From: Yponomeuta sedellus
Taxonomy: Eukaryota > Arthropoda > Insecta > Lepidoptera > Yponomeutidae
Direction: 5' to 3'
Assembly (NCBI GenBank): GCA_934045075.1
Contig: OW203722.1
Span: forward strand, 1,209,001 to 1,273,000
Length of the DNA stretch: 64,000 bases
This document shows positions 32,176 to 43,215 of the stretch, piece by piece (the first letter of the stretch is position 1; each line of letters opens with the position of its first letter). The position numbers and the translations under genes are program-made. Under the pieces are notes generated by a model, which was not told the origin of the DNA, ran no database searches, and saw only the letters and a program-made list of their open reading frames with translations.

Positions 32176-33733
32176 GTAGCCTACCCGTAACTACTCATAC
32201 CCATAAGCACGATTTTTTATTTTTATATATTTTTCCTTTCTATCTCAGAGTAATTAATACTTTGAACGGAATTAATTTTATTTGAATTGAAATACACATT
32301 GATGAACATATTAATTTAATTTACCATCTGCAACAAAACTTTTGATTTTATAAAGTTCCTGATTCCCTATCACTTTTTCAAGAAGTGTTACTTTCTTTCC
32401 TTGAGCAGGCTGGTGGAGCTGCGTAGTGTAGTTACGGTCTGTAGCAGCCCCACCTTGAAATTTTCCTTGTAAACTCATCGGTAACGTAACTCCATAGAGT
32501 GCATGTTGCTAAAGATCGGTGTGCTGCTGACTGTACCAAGGTTCGGTTAATGAAGTCGCTCTGTCAAGGCCACTTTCGCGGAGTCAGCGGCGGAACGAGC
32601 GCCGCTCCTTAGGGACGCATTGCATAGCAGAGGTACAGTCAGTCCTCACCACACAGAAATTAAAATATTTTATCGATATCTACACAAATATCATGAATTT
32701 ATATGATAGTAAGTAATAAACTGAAGTACTTATGAAATCCGATGAAAAAAATCACCAATATTTAATACGAACCGTTTTAGAGTAGACATACGCTATAAAC
32801 TAATCTGTTCACCAAACGTACGTAGTCACTGGTACTGCGAAAAAAAATTGTTTTTTTAATGAACTTGTTGAAATTGTCAACTGGAAAGGAAAAAATAATA
32901 TTTTAAAATAAGATACTTCAATAATGACACTGGAATAAACAACATCAATATTTATATTTTTTCAAGTATTATTTTCCTATAGAAAAACAAAATGTTTGCT
33001 TAGTGAACGTTGAAGTTGTTACTTTTACCACTCATAAATATAAGATTATGAGGAGAAGAGGCCAACAATGAAACTCCGCAATCCAAACAAATTTGAAAAT
33101 TTCCAAAACATCATTTTCAATTTAAAAAAATATTACTCACGAATGGGATAAACACAAGACACAATTGTCACCTAAATACTCGTATATTATATTATATGAG
33201 TATATAGAGATAGAAATACTCATTGTTATAACCATACGATAGAAGTGAAAATTTCAGCGTCATGGTCCAACTGGAACCGACAAGCGTCAGCGTCACTGAT
33301 ACGAGCGTGGAGGTTCATTTTCGTTTACTGTTCAAACGGAGTGCTAACTGCGCCTAAGGAAATTTCCACTTATAGATAAGAGACTGTGTAAACCTACAAA
33401 ACACAAAACGTACTCCAAGAAAACACACTGCTACGAGAAAAAATAAATGTCCGTCTCATGTCAGATTCAACAAGCTGTAATGCCGGCACGCTTCAAAAAC
33501 AGTTTTACCCTCTTCTGTATTTACTGTACGCGGTATCTATACCTCTAGCTACCCCTGCAGGGCCAAGGCATAAAGGTTTACTTATTATCGTGGGCGAGGT
33601 CCGTCGGGAGCTCAATATGAGCACAGATGTAGTCGAGTAATTCTGGGAGTTTTCTTTTGTTTCGTCGTGCCACAGAAATGGTAATCCACAGAAGATTAAA
33701 AAAACACGAAATTAGACATGTTTTCTGTCTTCA
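32176..33733. other. No gene; GC-richer single-copy stretch at 32400-32650
   Basis: Bases 32560-32630 (cactttcgcggagtcagcgg, cggaacgagcgccgctcctt) stand out in composition. No frame longer than 60 codons with a domain. Bases 33240-33360 are also moderately GC-rich. Function unknown. Confidence 0.4.
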
Positions 33734-34057
33734 ATATCAACCCTTATATGTCCCTGCTGGGGCACGGGTTTCTTCCTGCATCGCAGAAAGTTAGGCCGTA
33801 CTTCACCACGGGGGCCAAGTCCGGTTTGGTGGAGGACAGTAAGACAGTGGTGGGCCTTACTGACAGAAGTTATCAAGCCGCCCATAAGGCCGCCGACACC
33901 AACGTGCTAAAGTGCCTTGCAAAACACGGAAGCGCTCGGAAAAATGTCACTAGCGGTAGTCACTGGACGGTCACTCATCCTGCACTTGACCGCGCCTGTT
34001 GTTGCTTAACTCACGTGGTTGATTCTAACCACTCGATTCGACCAGGTCACGAGCGCT
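33734..34057 (-). repeat. SINE A, full length, small internal deletion
   Basis: Head (cggtcaagtgcaggatgagt, gcaacaacaggcgcg), body and 3' end present. About 40 bp around the gactgccattacatgac part of the body are missing. Flanks cttcaatat and cttcatata may be an imperfect TSD. Confidence 0.85.
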
Positions 34058-34234
34058 TCATATATACTGTTTACATAATGTCCATTTAAAAATAAAATTA
34101 ATAATAAATTATATACTTCGAAGAATGTAATATTAATTAGTTCCATCTTGTATAACAGAAATTGTTACTGTCAATCAACTAACACCCTGTGGGTCGTAAC
34201 CTACTGCTAACTGTTTTGTACGTACGTATCTTTG

Positions 34235-34238
<4 letters not shown>

Positions 34239-34271
<33 letters not shown>
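34239..34271. repeat. (AT)n microsatellite
   Basis: Pure ta/at run directly upstream of the RTE fragment. Confidence 0.9.
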
Positions 34272-34273
<2 letters not shown>

Positions 34274-34600
34274 CACAGGACACCGTAGAAATTTGTCGAA
34301 GAACCAAGGTCGAAGACGTTGGTAAGTGGATCACAGAGTTAAAGTGGAGATGGACGGGACACTTGGCTAGAAGGGAAGACGGCCGGTGGACCAGGGCAGT
34401 ATCGGAGTGGTGGCCAAGGGAGGGAAGGAGGTTGGTAGGCAGACCACCGACACGATGGTCAGACGACATCGTGAGGGTTGCGGGTCAGAGATGGATCAGA
34501 TTGGCACAGGACCATAAGGAATGGCGCAATAAAAAGGAGGCCTATGATACCCAGCAGTGGGTTGATTTGGGCTGATTATAGATAGATTATAGACAAAGGC
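34272..34600 (+). pseudogene. RTE-like LINE C-terminal fragment (lineage ii), open frame
   Basis: Reads DTVEICRRTKVEDVGKWITE, LKWRWTGHLARREDGRWTRA, GRPPTRWSDDIVRVAGQRWI and QQWVDLG then stop, with tail gctgattatagatag. No stop interrupts the last 100 codons, unlike the copy at 690-1085, but reverse transcriptase and endonuclease are absent. Confidence 0.87.
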
Positions 34601-34971
34601 TAATATATCTTATTGGGTTGATGTGGTAACAAGAATCGTATGGACAGCTAGTATTATTGTTTGCCGACGCGAGAACGGATGATTTCCACGCAATAATCTG
34701 CAAACGCATAGCATTCCTGATGTGCAGGGTAAGGATCAGTACCAACAGCCTCCTGAAGGTGTTGGCTGATCAGATGGATAGCCGCATACAGTGCCACTGG
34801 ATGTCAACGCACCTTATGCTGATAAGCAGGGGGGCTGGCTGGGGCTAGGCTGTAATACACTGTAAATAGTTTACTAACATAGCATAAGTCAAATTGTTGC
34901 TAACACTTTATAAGCTTTGCCTGAAATAAATTAATAATAATAATTACACACATACATAACCTCACGCCTGT
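34601..34971. other. No gene recognised
   Basis: A 63-codon frame without a domain. Single-copy in the window. Confidence 0.4.
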
Positions 34972-35490
34972 ATCCCTGAGGGGTAGGCAGAGACCAGGGA
35001 CTGCCACTTGCCACGATCCCGACAGATCACCTTCGCTTAATCAACGTTCATAAGTCGTTGCATGCACGCACGCCGGTTCTGGGTACTTTTTACCTTTCCC
35101 TTTGTTAATACATCCCCTATTTGGTCGATGTATGTCCATCTAGGACGTTCTATATCAGCCCTTCCACACACATTTGCAATATTTATTTGTTTCGTCAATC
35201 TTTCTTCCTTCATCCTTTCCACATGTCCAAACCAACGCAACATTCCTTTCTCAATTCTAGCCACTACATCCTCTTACAGTCCACTACGTTCTTTAATCAG
35301 ACTATTGCGTATCCTGTCATTCAAAGTAACGCTACATATATTTCTCAAAGGCCTCATTTCTACTGCATTAATTCTACTTTCTTGTTTATTTTGCCACACC
35401 CAAGTCTCGCTACCATAAATAAGTGTTGGCATCAGCACATTATTATCAATAGCCAATATAGCTCTTTTAGAGATGTTTTGGCTGCACACA
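34972..35490 (-). pseudogene. RTE-like LINE C-terminal fragment (lineage iii)
   Basis: Minus strand: ISKRAILAIDNNVLMPTLIY, GSETWVWQNKQESRINAVEM, SVTLNDRIRNSLIKERSGL, a stop, then VARIEKGMLRWFGHVERMKE, ERLTKQINIANVCGRADIER and RRACMQRLMNVD before another stop, and readable aggtgatctgtcgggatcgt sequence to the 3' end (ataggcgtgaggttatgta type). Longest lineage iii piece here; two inactivating stops. Confidence 0.87.
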
Positions 35491-36044
35491 ATGGAGTGCA
35501 AGGCACCGTTTACACAATAATAATTAACAAAATATTAATGGGCTTCTGTTCCTAGCCACTTCCGCTCTTCACCTTCGGGAGTTCCATTTCGAATGAAAGG
35601 GTGCGTGTCACGCGCAATATAGTTGTCGGCTGTGGGATTGGACCCTTAACTTCTTCGTAACGACGTTAGAGGTTTGTATGTAGTGTTAATTGCGTTTGCG
35701 CTTAGCTTCGCAAATACCTTGTAAAGGGTTATTTGCCCGACTTCATTATTTGCTTCTACAAAATTTGTCGTAGGTAATTCAAGTTATCATTAATAGTATA
35801 CTTATCGGCAATCGGCAACTAGTTGCACATTGGTGTACATTAGTTACAAGCCGAGGCACAGAACTTTTTGTCCTCATTTGTAATTTATATGCTGTTAAAT
35901 AATTGTCTCTTTAAATTGTCATTATGCTTGTAGTATAAGTGATTGTCGTGCCTGAGTTTGCTTGAAGACAAATAAATATTATCTATTCTTTTTTATTCTA
36001 TCCTACTGGAACGTTGTATATAATTTTGTAATAATAAATAAACT
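35491..36044. other. No gene recognised
   Basis: No match to the families defined here. Confidence 0.4.
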
Positions 36045-36275
36045 CTGGAACGACTTCAGGTGTGGTTTTATTTGTAGATTTATAATAACTTTAAAACAGA
36101 AAACTGGATAAAAAAACGGAGAAACAGGTAAAATAGTCAGATCTGGTCAAAGGGTAAAGTAGTAGTCACGAAAAATGAGGGAAATCGAAGAATGTGTGAC
36201 GTACATAATTTAAATATTTGAAAATGATAGATAGAAAAGAAATAAAAATGGTGTGAAGAGGTTTGCACCGTTACT
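36045..36275 (+). repeat. Family V, left inverted copy
   Basis: acgacttcaggtgtggtttt through aaaaatgagggaaatcgaag, ttaaatatttgaaaatgata to gaggtttgcaccgttac. Pairs with 37605-37848 in opposite orientation. Confidence 0.8.
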
Positions 36276-36857
36276 TACTTACAGGGTTATGAGATTCCGA
36301 AAACACCTCAATAGGATAAATAAATAGATATCTATCTGGCCAGATAGATAGGATATTTTTTTACACAAAATAAAGGTCTGTGGGCCAACTGAAACTGAAG
36401 TGTAGTGCTGTCTCTTCGAATTTGTAAACGAAGAATTTTCCTCAGTCAACTCAATTAAGGCCTTTCCTTTCAACACCTGGCTTACTGTTTCACCCATTAT
36501 TTTTAAGACTTTGTTTCACTGTTTGTACCTAATGTGTAAAATTGTGTTTCATATTACCTACTGCCCTAACTATAAATGTATTGCGTGTTGTGATCACCTG
36601 CTTGTAGATAGTACACTACAATATTGTGTTGTAACACTCATATGCTTAACTGACATGTCATAGTGTAACTTTCTGTTTGGTGATTCTAAAATTAAAAAAA
36701 AAAAAAGGAGCGTGAGAGAACGTTACTTAAGTATTTACTTAGTGAAATAACCAATTCAAAAACCGGCCTTATGCCTTAAAACGCTCCGAAATAGCCATAG
36801 AAACACAGAGCTAACGAATAAACAAACAGTTTTTTTTACAAAATAGTTTTTTTTTGA
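36276..36857. other. No gene; MITE K fragments
   Basis: Bases 36395-36435 (gtagtgctgtctcttcgaat) and 36690-36780 (tatttacttagtgaaataac, aaaaccggcc) are pieces of MITE K. The rest is unassigned. Confidence 0.5.
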
Positions 36858-36891
36858 ATTGTTCCTTAGCACGGGTTAGTGCATTAAAAAG
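36858..36891 (+). repeat. SINE B tail fragment
   Basis: ccttagcacgggttagtgca with ttaaaaag only. Confidence 0.7.
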
Positions 36892-36927
36892 AATATAAAC
36901 CTAATAATAATATAATAATAATAAATA

Positions 36928-37147
36928 TGCATGGACATATTACACAGATCTCGTTAGCCCTAAACTAAATGACTTGTATTATAGGTGCTAACCCGACGAT
37001 AAATTTAATACAATAAATACATAGATAACATCCAAGACCCGAGACAAACTAGAAAATTTCGTTTGCTAGTTTGACCCGACCGGGGATCTAACCCGAGACC
37101 TTCGGTTTTACAGCAGCGTGCCAAACCGCTGTGCCGCCAAGGCCGTC
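36928..37147 (-). repeat. SINE F, near complete
   Basis: Minus strand: head ggcggcacagcggtttggca, B box gggttagatcc (mutated), body ctagtttgtctcgggtcttg and tail to atttattatt. Confidence 0.85.
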
Positions 37148-37604
37148 ATACATGCAAGGAAAGAATACCAACAGCAAAACAGTCGAGAAGAAACATGTGA
37201 GTACGTAGACAGCCGTGAAACGGAGACAGCCGGGTTCTTGTATCGGGTCCTTATGCTCTAAACTCCTCCAACAGATTTGAATGACATACGCCAACATTAA
37301 ATGACAACGTAGTACCATCCTACCTCGGCGAGAGGCACGGACCGTTCAGAGTCCATCACTTGGAGAGCCCTCGACGCACTCGGTTCGGAACGCACCGGAA
37401 TTGCGATCGGAACGTACTCTGGCTCGGCTCAGTGGCCTCTCCAGCGACTCGAGTGCCTAAGAGCTCAAGGGGTGCTGGAGTTACTGACGAAATCATTTTA
37501 AAAATCAACCCAACTGCACAAAGACAGAGTGGCGGAAAATTAAATGGGAACAATGACCGACATTTGTTGAAACTTTAAGGTGCGTGGAGGTGCGTACTAG
37601 TGTA
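37148..37604. other. No gene; GC-richer stretch
   Basis: Overlapping frames of about 65-75 codons occur on both strands at 37356-37578. No domain is recognisable. Confidence 0.35.
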
Positions 37605-37848
37605 ACGGTGCAAACCTCTTTACACCATTTTTATTTCAAATATTTCTATCTATCATTTTCAAATATTTAAATTACGTCACACATTTTTCGATTCCCCTCA
37701 TTTTGATCATTACAACCACAGATTACAACTTTACCCATCGACTAGATCTGAATCTTGTCGATGATCTGTTTTACCTGCTTATCCGTTTTTTTTGTTTTAT
37801 TATAAAATAACTATGTACAAATAATACAACACCTGAAGTCGTTCCAGT
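37605..37848 (-). repeat. Family V, right inverted copy
   Basis: Inverse of 36045-36275, differing by scattered substitutions and small indels, including a few extra bases (gatcatcgacaagattcaga). The two copies face each other across about 1.3 kb. Confidence 0.8.
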
Positions 37849-38224
37849 TCTTATTATTTATAAAAGTTCTACTACATTTCACTAGGCCTCATCATCGCCC
37901 TTGGGCTAAATAAAGGTATTCCGTATAAAAAGACCTGTTAAATTTTGACCATTTGTATTTCCACATCCATTGAACGCTGGCGATTTTGGCAGAAAAGTAG
38001 GATTCCCGAATTTTACGAAAGCTTCGATATGTTTGAATAAAGAATTTAATTTTATCTTTGGTTTGAGCTTTGTAAAATGTTGAATTTTTTTAAAATGCAC
38101 ACCGTCTTTATGGAGGTTGGGTACAAATTGGGATGCAGTTCTCTACAGTTTTACAAAAGTCTTAGGATATTTAGATAAACAGAGAACACTTTATTGCATA
38201 GCCAGAAAAAGACTACAACCATGA
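37849..38224. other. No gene recognised
   Basis: AT-rich. A 64-codon minus-strand frame has no domain. Confidence 0.4.
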
Positions 38225-38390
38225 TTTGATAAATCTAAGAATCTTGAATCTTTATTTCATAAATATTATACAGTTGGCGGTCTTATCGCTTAGAGCAATT
38301 TCTTCCAGATAACTTTTGGATGGAGATAAGTTACGTAACTTAAACACTCTATTACAAATTACTGTTATGTACAATGTACAATGTATGAGT
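38225..38390 (-). repeat. LINE I 3' end
   Basis: Minus strand: ccatccaaaagttatctgga, agcgataagaccgccaactg and the terminal aaataaag signal. Confidence 0.7.
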
Positions 38391-38507
38391 TGTATGTTTT
38401 ACAATAATATGTAAATTCTATTACATAAACTTTTTTTTTTTATTAACATAACTTATATATTATACAAACATTTAAATAACAAAATATTTCATAGGGCAGG
38501 GCTATAT

Positions 38508-38912
38508 ATTTGTGCCTTTCGGAGTCGAGACTCTGGGGCCATGGGGTCCGGAGGCGAGACTCCTCTTTAAGGAGATCTCGTCGCGCCTAGTCGACGCTTC
38601 AGGAGACCCGAGGGCTGGTGCTTACTTTGGCCAAAGAATAAGCCTAGCCATACAGCGAGGCAATGCCGCCAGCCTTCTTGGTACTCTGCCGCCCGACAGC
38701 GATCTGGCTCAAATATTTTATTTAAATTAGAATGTTTTAGGTGTAGTTCCATTTTTATCATTAATTATTACTATTACATTATTAAGGACTTTGAAAAGAC
38801 TAAGATTAAAGTTTTTTTGTCCATTTTTTCACCTCAATGATCTAGATTTTGAAATGGACACCTAGTTTGAATTGCTGCGCTACTTGGAATAAAACCTTAT
38901 TATTTCATTTAA
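38508..38912 (+). pseudogene. LINE J, C-terminal coding end and 3' UTR
   Basis: Codons 38512-38730 read PFGVETLGPWGPEARLLFKE, ISSRLVDASGDPRAGAYFGQ and RISLAIQRGNAASLLGTLPP, then stop. This C-terminal block is familiar from non-LTR retrotransposon polyproteins annotated in many animal genomes. The following 180 bp form the 3' UTR, ending cgctacttggaataaaacct. The 3' UTR also occurs without the coding part at 3922, 42948 and 46862, which links those fragments to this element. It is 5'-truncated; clade not determined. Confidence 0.8.
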
Positions 38913-39316
38913 TTTGATACGTGTACAATTAAATTATTCTTACATATTTCTTTCAACAATAAGAACAAAATGTAGTCTGAGATATTCAGCGTTCGCCTTA
39001 GAATATTTAATAATGTTTCTTCGGACTGAGAAACTCTCGCGAGAAACATTCCGATATTTTCTTACCCACGCCGACGTACGAAGCAGCGGATGTTACACGA
39101 ACAACACAACAGTTAGTTATAAAATACAACATCTCACCGTTAGCGTACCTACCGGTAGCGCCGGAAGATATTTGTAGGAAAATACGAAATTCGAGATAAA
39201 AATACTAGGCTAACATGGCCGATACGGAGCATCTGCGAGGACCTCTCCGGAGTAATTTCATAAGCAACCCTCCTTCTGACCTCCGCCAAGTGACTCTGGG
39301 GCGCTTACTCAGGAGA
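38913..39316. other. No gene recognised
   Basis: An 87-codon plus-strand frame at 38914 has no domain. Confidence 0.4.
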
Positions 39317-39364
39317 TATATCTATGTGGAGCAGCAGTGGACTAATATAGCCTGAAGAAGAAGA
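39317..39364 (+). repeat. RTE lineage iv 3' tail
   Basis: gcagcagtggactaatatag with a gaagaagaag tail only. Confidence 0.75.
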
Positions 39365-39516
39365 TATCTATGTCTAACATTTCGATGAAATGGGGGTAGT
39401 ATTGACAAATGACGGGGTAAAAAAGACCAGAAATCGGCTAGTTGCTACTTGCAACGACTAATGATTGTTGATAAAGTGAATAATGTCTTCTCTATCTATC
39501 TAAAGCTCTGTCGGGC

Positions 39517-39572
39517 ATTGCAGGAAGGTTAAGCCATACTCCACCACGCGGGCCAAGTCCGGGTTGGTGGTG
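39517..39572 (-). repeat. SINE A 3' fragment
   Basis: A 56-bp piece, gcattgcaggaaggttaagc to gggttggtgg. Confidence 0.7.
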
Positions 39573-39713
39573 GCTTGCAAAGAAAAATTATTTAATTAGT
39601 CTATTTTAAGAGAAGTATGTTTTTTATCTTGGTATTTTCGTAGATACGACGGTTAATATTAAATTATGATAACAATAAGAATATTTATTTGCTATAGCAT
39701 AGTAAGCGCTCGT

Positions 39714-40069
39714 GGCCTAGTCGAACCGAGTGATTGGAATCAATCACTTTAGTCAAGCAACAACAGGCGCGGCCAGGTGCAGGATGGGTGACCGACCCGT
39801 GACTCTGCCGCTAGTTGCGTTTTCCTGAGCGTTATCGTGCTTCTCAAGGCACGTTAAGCCTTCAGTACCGGCTGTCATGTAATAGCAGTCGTTAAGCCAT
39901 ATCAGAGGCCTTAAGGGCGGCGTGATAACTTCTGACAGTAAGGCCCGCCACTGTTTTACAATCCTCCACCAACCTGGATTTAGCCCCCATGGTGGAGTAT
40001 GGCCTAACCATCCTGCGATGCAGGAAGAGAACCGTGCCTCAGCAGTGGGGACATACAAGGGTTGATATC
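39714..40069 (+). repeat. SINE A, full length, clear 5S-like head
   Basis: The best plus-strand view of the family. Head: aatcaatcactttagtcaag, caacaacaggcgcggccagg, tgcaggatgggtgaccg, in the same order and spacing as the 5S rRNA internal promoter (A box, intermediate element, C box). Body: cgttaagccttcagtaccgg, ccttaagggcggcgtgataa. 3' end: gggttgatatcg. Length 356 bp. Confidence 0.92.
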
Positions 40070-40656
40070 GTGTGTGATTTCCTTCAACGGAAGATTTCCT
40101 TGCACCATGCACAGGTAGCTCAATGAATTCGACGTCAAACGTCGCAACATTCCAGTACCTACATTAATTGTAGGTACTGGAACAGGTACTACGACGTCAA
40201 ATTGTGATATTTTAGCATCACAAGACTTGCGCTATCGTACTCCCCATGTTGAACGACGTATGTCGTGGTTGTGACAATGGACAATAATTAAAAAAAAATA
40301 TTAAGCTGAAATAAAAAAAACATTTGGAGATGAAGCTTCAAGGAATACAAGAAAATACTCAAAGATTTTTCTGAAGTTTTATTACAGAGAAAATTAAAAA
40401 AATTACACAATAAAAAAAGCCGGCACAGCGGCTCTACAGCGTGGTATCTACGCCTTTGCCTTTGTCACCCAAAAAAAAGTAAAATGTCAATTGTCAACAA
40501 GTTTTAGTCTGTGGTGCGTTTTTTTCAAGTATAGCAAGTAGAGGCAAATATTATGTTAAATGTTGCCTTCTAGCCTACGTCACTTCCGGCTCTAAAAAAT
40601 CAATTTTAAAATTAAAAAATAATTATTATTATTTCCAAATAAATACGATAAAAGGA
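40070..40656. other. No gene; one small hairpin
   Basis: A perfect 14-bp-armed hairpin sits at 40150-40182 (ttccagtacctaca and its inverse, 5-nt loop), with gacgtcaa repeated outside it. The rest is AT-rich. Confidence 0.6.
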
Positions 40657-40664
40657 AAAATACG

Positions 40665-40861
40665 GGTTAAAAACCTATTTAGAGGCTAAAAATTCCACCC
40701 ATGCCGGGATTCAAACCCGCGACCTCTGGCTATCCCTGCCAGCGCTCTTGCCAACAGAGCTAATGGGCGACTCACCGGCATCAGTGAAATTTAGAACCTC
40801 TTTACACTATTGTCTGTATTACGCACAGGCAGCGACATCTGGCTTAAGTAAATTGCATTGC
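40665..40861 (-). repeat. SINE B, long form with 8-bp TSD
   Basis: Minus strand: upstream module (aagccagatgtcgctgcctg), head (gcccattagctctgttggca; B box gggtttgaatc) and short tail. Flanked by aaaatacg at 40657-40664 and 40862-40869. Confidence 0.87.
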
Positions 40862-40869
40862 AAAATACG

Positions 40870-41221
40870 TGTCCCATATTTTTCTGTTTTCTTCTCATAA
40901 AAGCAATAAAATCATAGGCACCACCACTTAATTTGGCACCGTTGTCCATTGGATGTGACAATTTGCAATATGAATTGGGGCCTTCAGAGAAAGGCCCCGA
41001 GTTATCGCTCTGTTTGTCCACTCTGAAATATATAGCGGTATTGCTATGATATCGTTACTTACACAACATGCTGCGAGTTATTGAGTTAGGAGAGCCTTTC
41101 AAGCCTTCTTGGGACTAAGCTGTTCCGAGCAATTATGGCCAGGGGGGACCAACAGAGTCATACGTCGTTCATACGCCGTTTTAAGTACGTGTATATAAAA
41201 TAAATGACTGATGTATTTGAT
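40870..41221. other. No gene recognised
   Basis: A 76-codon minus-strand frame at 40791 overlaps the SINE. No domain. Confidence 0.4.
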
Positions 41222-41372
41222 TTAAGATGACTTGCGAAAAGATGGTCAGAGTGGAGTTTTATTTTCTGCTGCCTTTTTCTCCACTACAATTCCGCCCGAA
41301 GGCAGCGGCTTGCCTTCAGCAAATAGAATTCTTTACGTTGAAATAAATTGATTTGATTTGAATTGATATGTT
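41222..41372 (+). repeat. LINE S 3' end
   Basis: gaaaagatggtcagagtgga, gcccgaaggcagcggcttg and the terminus gttgaaataaattgatttga, as at 19612. Confidence 0.78.
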
Positions 41373-41551
41373 ATTGTTTTTATAACTTTAAACACTAAGT
41401 AAAAGGTGTGAGGTCTCATTTCGGAGAGATTTTCCTATCTTAGCCACAGACTGCTTGGAGTCTGAACGATCATAAGTTTTTTAATCAGTGAATCATACTG
41501 ACTCCAGGTACTAGCTCCAGATGTGACAGTATTTGTGAGTTCAAAGTTCTT

Positions 41552-41556
<5 letters not shown>

Positions 41557-41584
<28 letters not shown>
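41557..41584. repeat. (AT)n microsatellite
   Basis: About 28 bp. Confidence 0.9.
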
Positions 41585-41589
<5 letters not shown>

Positions 41590-41702
41590 TGATAAACGTT
41601 ACGTCAGCCATATTAAAGATACATGCTTAAATTTGATCAACTCTTCGTCTACATATAAACTCTTTAATATAATTAACTTTGTTTAATATAATTTACTCAG
41701 TA

Positions 41703-41905
41703 TTTCAAAAGACGTTCAGAAGACCCTAGTTGGTTAAGCGGTTGACTCTAGACACACAAAACATTCAACTCATAAAACAGAGGTAGAGGGTTCATTGTTC
41801 ATTTCTCACTGGGGGCCGCGTGCATGGTTTGAACAAATGTCCTCAATCTGGATGTATTCATGTTATTGGCATCCTTGTCTGCCTAACGTGCTATTCTAGC
41901 ACAGT
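41703..41905 (+). repeat. SINE H, tRNA-derived (degenerate)
   Basis: ctagttggttaagcggttga resembles a tRNA D arm (A box) and gagggttcattg a B box. The body gaacaaatgtcctcaatctg with ggatgtattcatgt is shared, diverged, with 60722-60835. Not a functional tRNA. Confidence 0.55.
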
Positions 41906-42129
41906 ACAAGTGATTGTTATCTGTAGAAGTTATCATTAGATAGACAGATAGATAAATCATTTACTTACATAAGATACACATACGTATACAAAGTGAAGCC
42001 ATAGAAATCTAGTTACGAGTCACAACACGAAGAAATCATAAACAAAACACTAGCATACATGAAAAACGAAACACACAGACAATTAGCCATACAAGGTACG
42101 GCGATGTACCCGGGCAATGTACTGGACTA
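41906..42129. other. Unassigned spacer
   Basis: No family match, apart from a short gatagatagata run. Confidence 0.35.
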
Positions 42130-42240
42130 AGAGTGACCAACGTAGGTGTGGCAAACGTTAATGGGCTCCGACTCAGCATGTGCTGGAAGTTCGGAAAAAA
42201 ACTTCATCGCTGATATTCTGCCGGTACCCGGTATTACTAA
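42130..42240 (-). repeat. LINE U 3'-region fragment
   Basis: Shares tccgactcagcatgtgctg and gatattctgccggtacccgg with 61722-62035. Confidence 0.6.
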
Positions 42241-42779
42241 TATTACTTTTTGTTTTTACTTACACAACAGCTGATGGAATGAAATGTACAGTTAGGACGG
42301 CCTTATACCAGGACATAAAGCACACCGCGCGCGTCCAGCGCTGACCACTTACCCGGAAGACAAATACCGACGCCGCTGACATAACACTCCCGGGCACAAT
42401 CGATGGGGGCCATTTAAGCCGGGAGCTTCCCACGTAGCTGGTGCACTGAATTGCGAGCATTTTGAGTTTTCAATTTGGGCGTGAGTTCAAGGATTTCGGT
42501 TGAGCGTTCGATGATAATAAGCTTCTGTATCTCTCTCCCTGTCTATCTTTCCCACTCTCTGAGCTACTTTTTGCGTCTTCTCTTTATAAACAAATTTTGT
42601 GGCAGTACGTAGTTCGCCAGGACAGCTTGTCACAGAATAAATAGGAGGCGATGCATGTTGCTTTCTACGCATAACGAAGAATATACAATATTATAAACTA
42701 AAAAGAATTCTTTTGATAATAGACTTGCTTGACTGAAATATACATACAAACACTTTATTTATATTAAGGTAAGACATTC
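42241..42779. other. No gene; possible Helitron 3' end remnant
   Basis: Bases 42604-42630 (gtacgtagttcgccaggaca, gcttgt) resemble a degraded Helitron 3' terminus. GC-richer sequence at 42290-42450 is unassigned. Confidence 0.4.
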
Positions 42780-42872
42780 TGTCATGCAATGGCAGTCATT
42801 AAGCCATGTTAGAGGCCTTACGAGCGGCTTGATAACATTTGACTGTAAGGCCCGCCACTTTCCTACAAACCT
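42780..42872 (+). repeat. SINE A body fragment
   Basis: tgtcatgcaatggcagtcat to cccgccactttcc. Confidence 0.75.
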
Positions 42873-42947
42873 CTAAGACCGAATGCAGTTAGTCAACAAG
42901 TGATTAACGTCATCAACAGTGGTACAATCGTCACCATTTGGACTCTC

Positions 42948-43085
42948 TATTTTTCTTTCAAAGTAGCGTGAAACGGCGGCTTAATGAACGTTACAATTCA
43001 AACTAGGTGTCTATTTAAAAATCTAGAACATCTTGGAGAAAAACTGGACAAAACAACCCAACATTTTTTCAAAATTGTTTTTAAT
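42948..43085 (-). repeat. LINE J 3'-UTR fragment
   Basis: Minus strand: tgtccagtttttctccaaga, acacctagtttgaattgtaa and cgctactttgaaag. Confidence 0.75.
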
Positions 43086-43099
43086 CTAAACTCCAAAAT

Positions 43100-43215
43100 C
43101 GTTGAGGGGTAAATAAACGTGAGGGAACCCGAGTTTCTGAGATATTCACATACCTCAGCGCTTGAAATCGCCAATCCGCGGTTGCACACTGGCATCAACC
43201 GCCGCGCCATACTTT
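43100..43215 (+). repeat. SINE C distal fragment
   Basis: gtttctgagatattcacata and agcgcttgaaatcgccaatc match the distal SINE C body. Confidence 0.5.

Noticed and set aside
39714..39830. Genuine 5S rRNA gene
   Set aside because: Only the promoter-like internal region is preserved, with many substitutions, and the sequence continues into a SINE body; similar heads recur at several loci.
42604..42630. Helitron 3' terminus
   Set aside because: Similar to gtacgaagttcgctgggac but the terminal CTRR is mutated and no 5' end could be matched; kept only as a remark.
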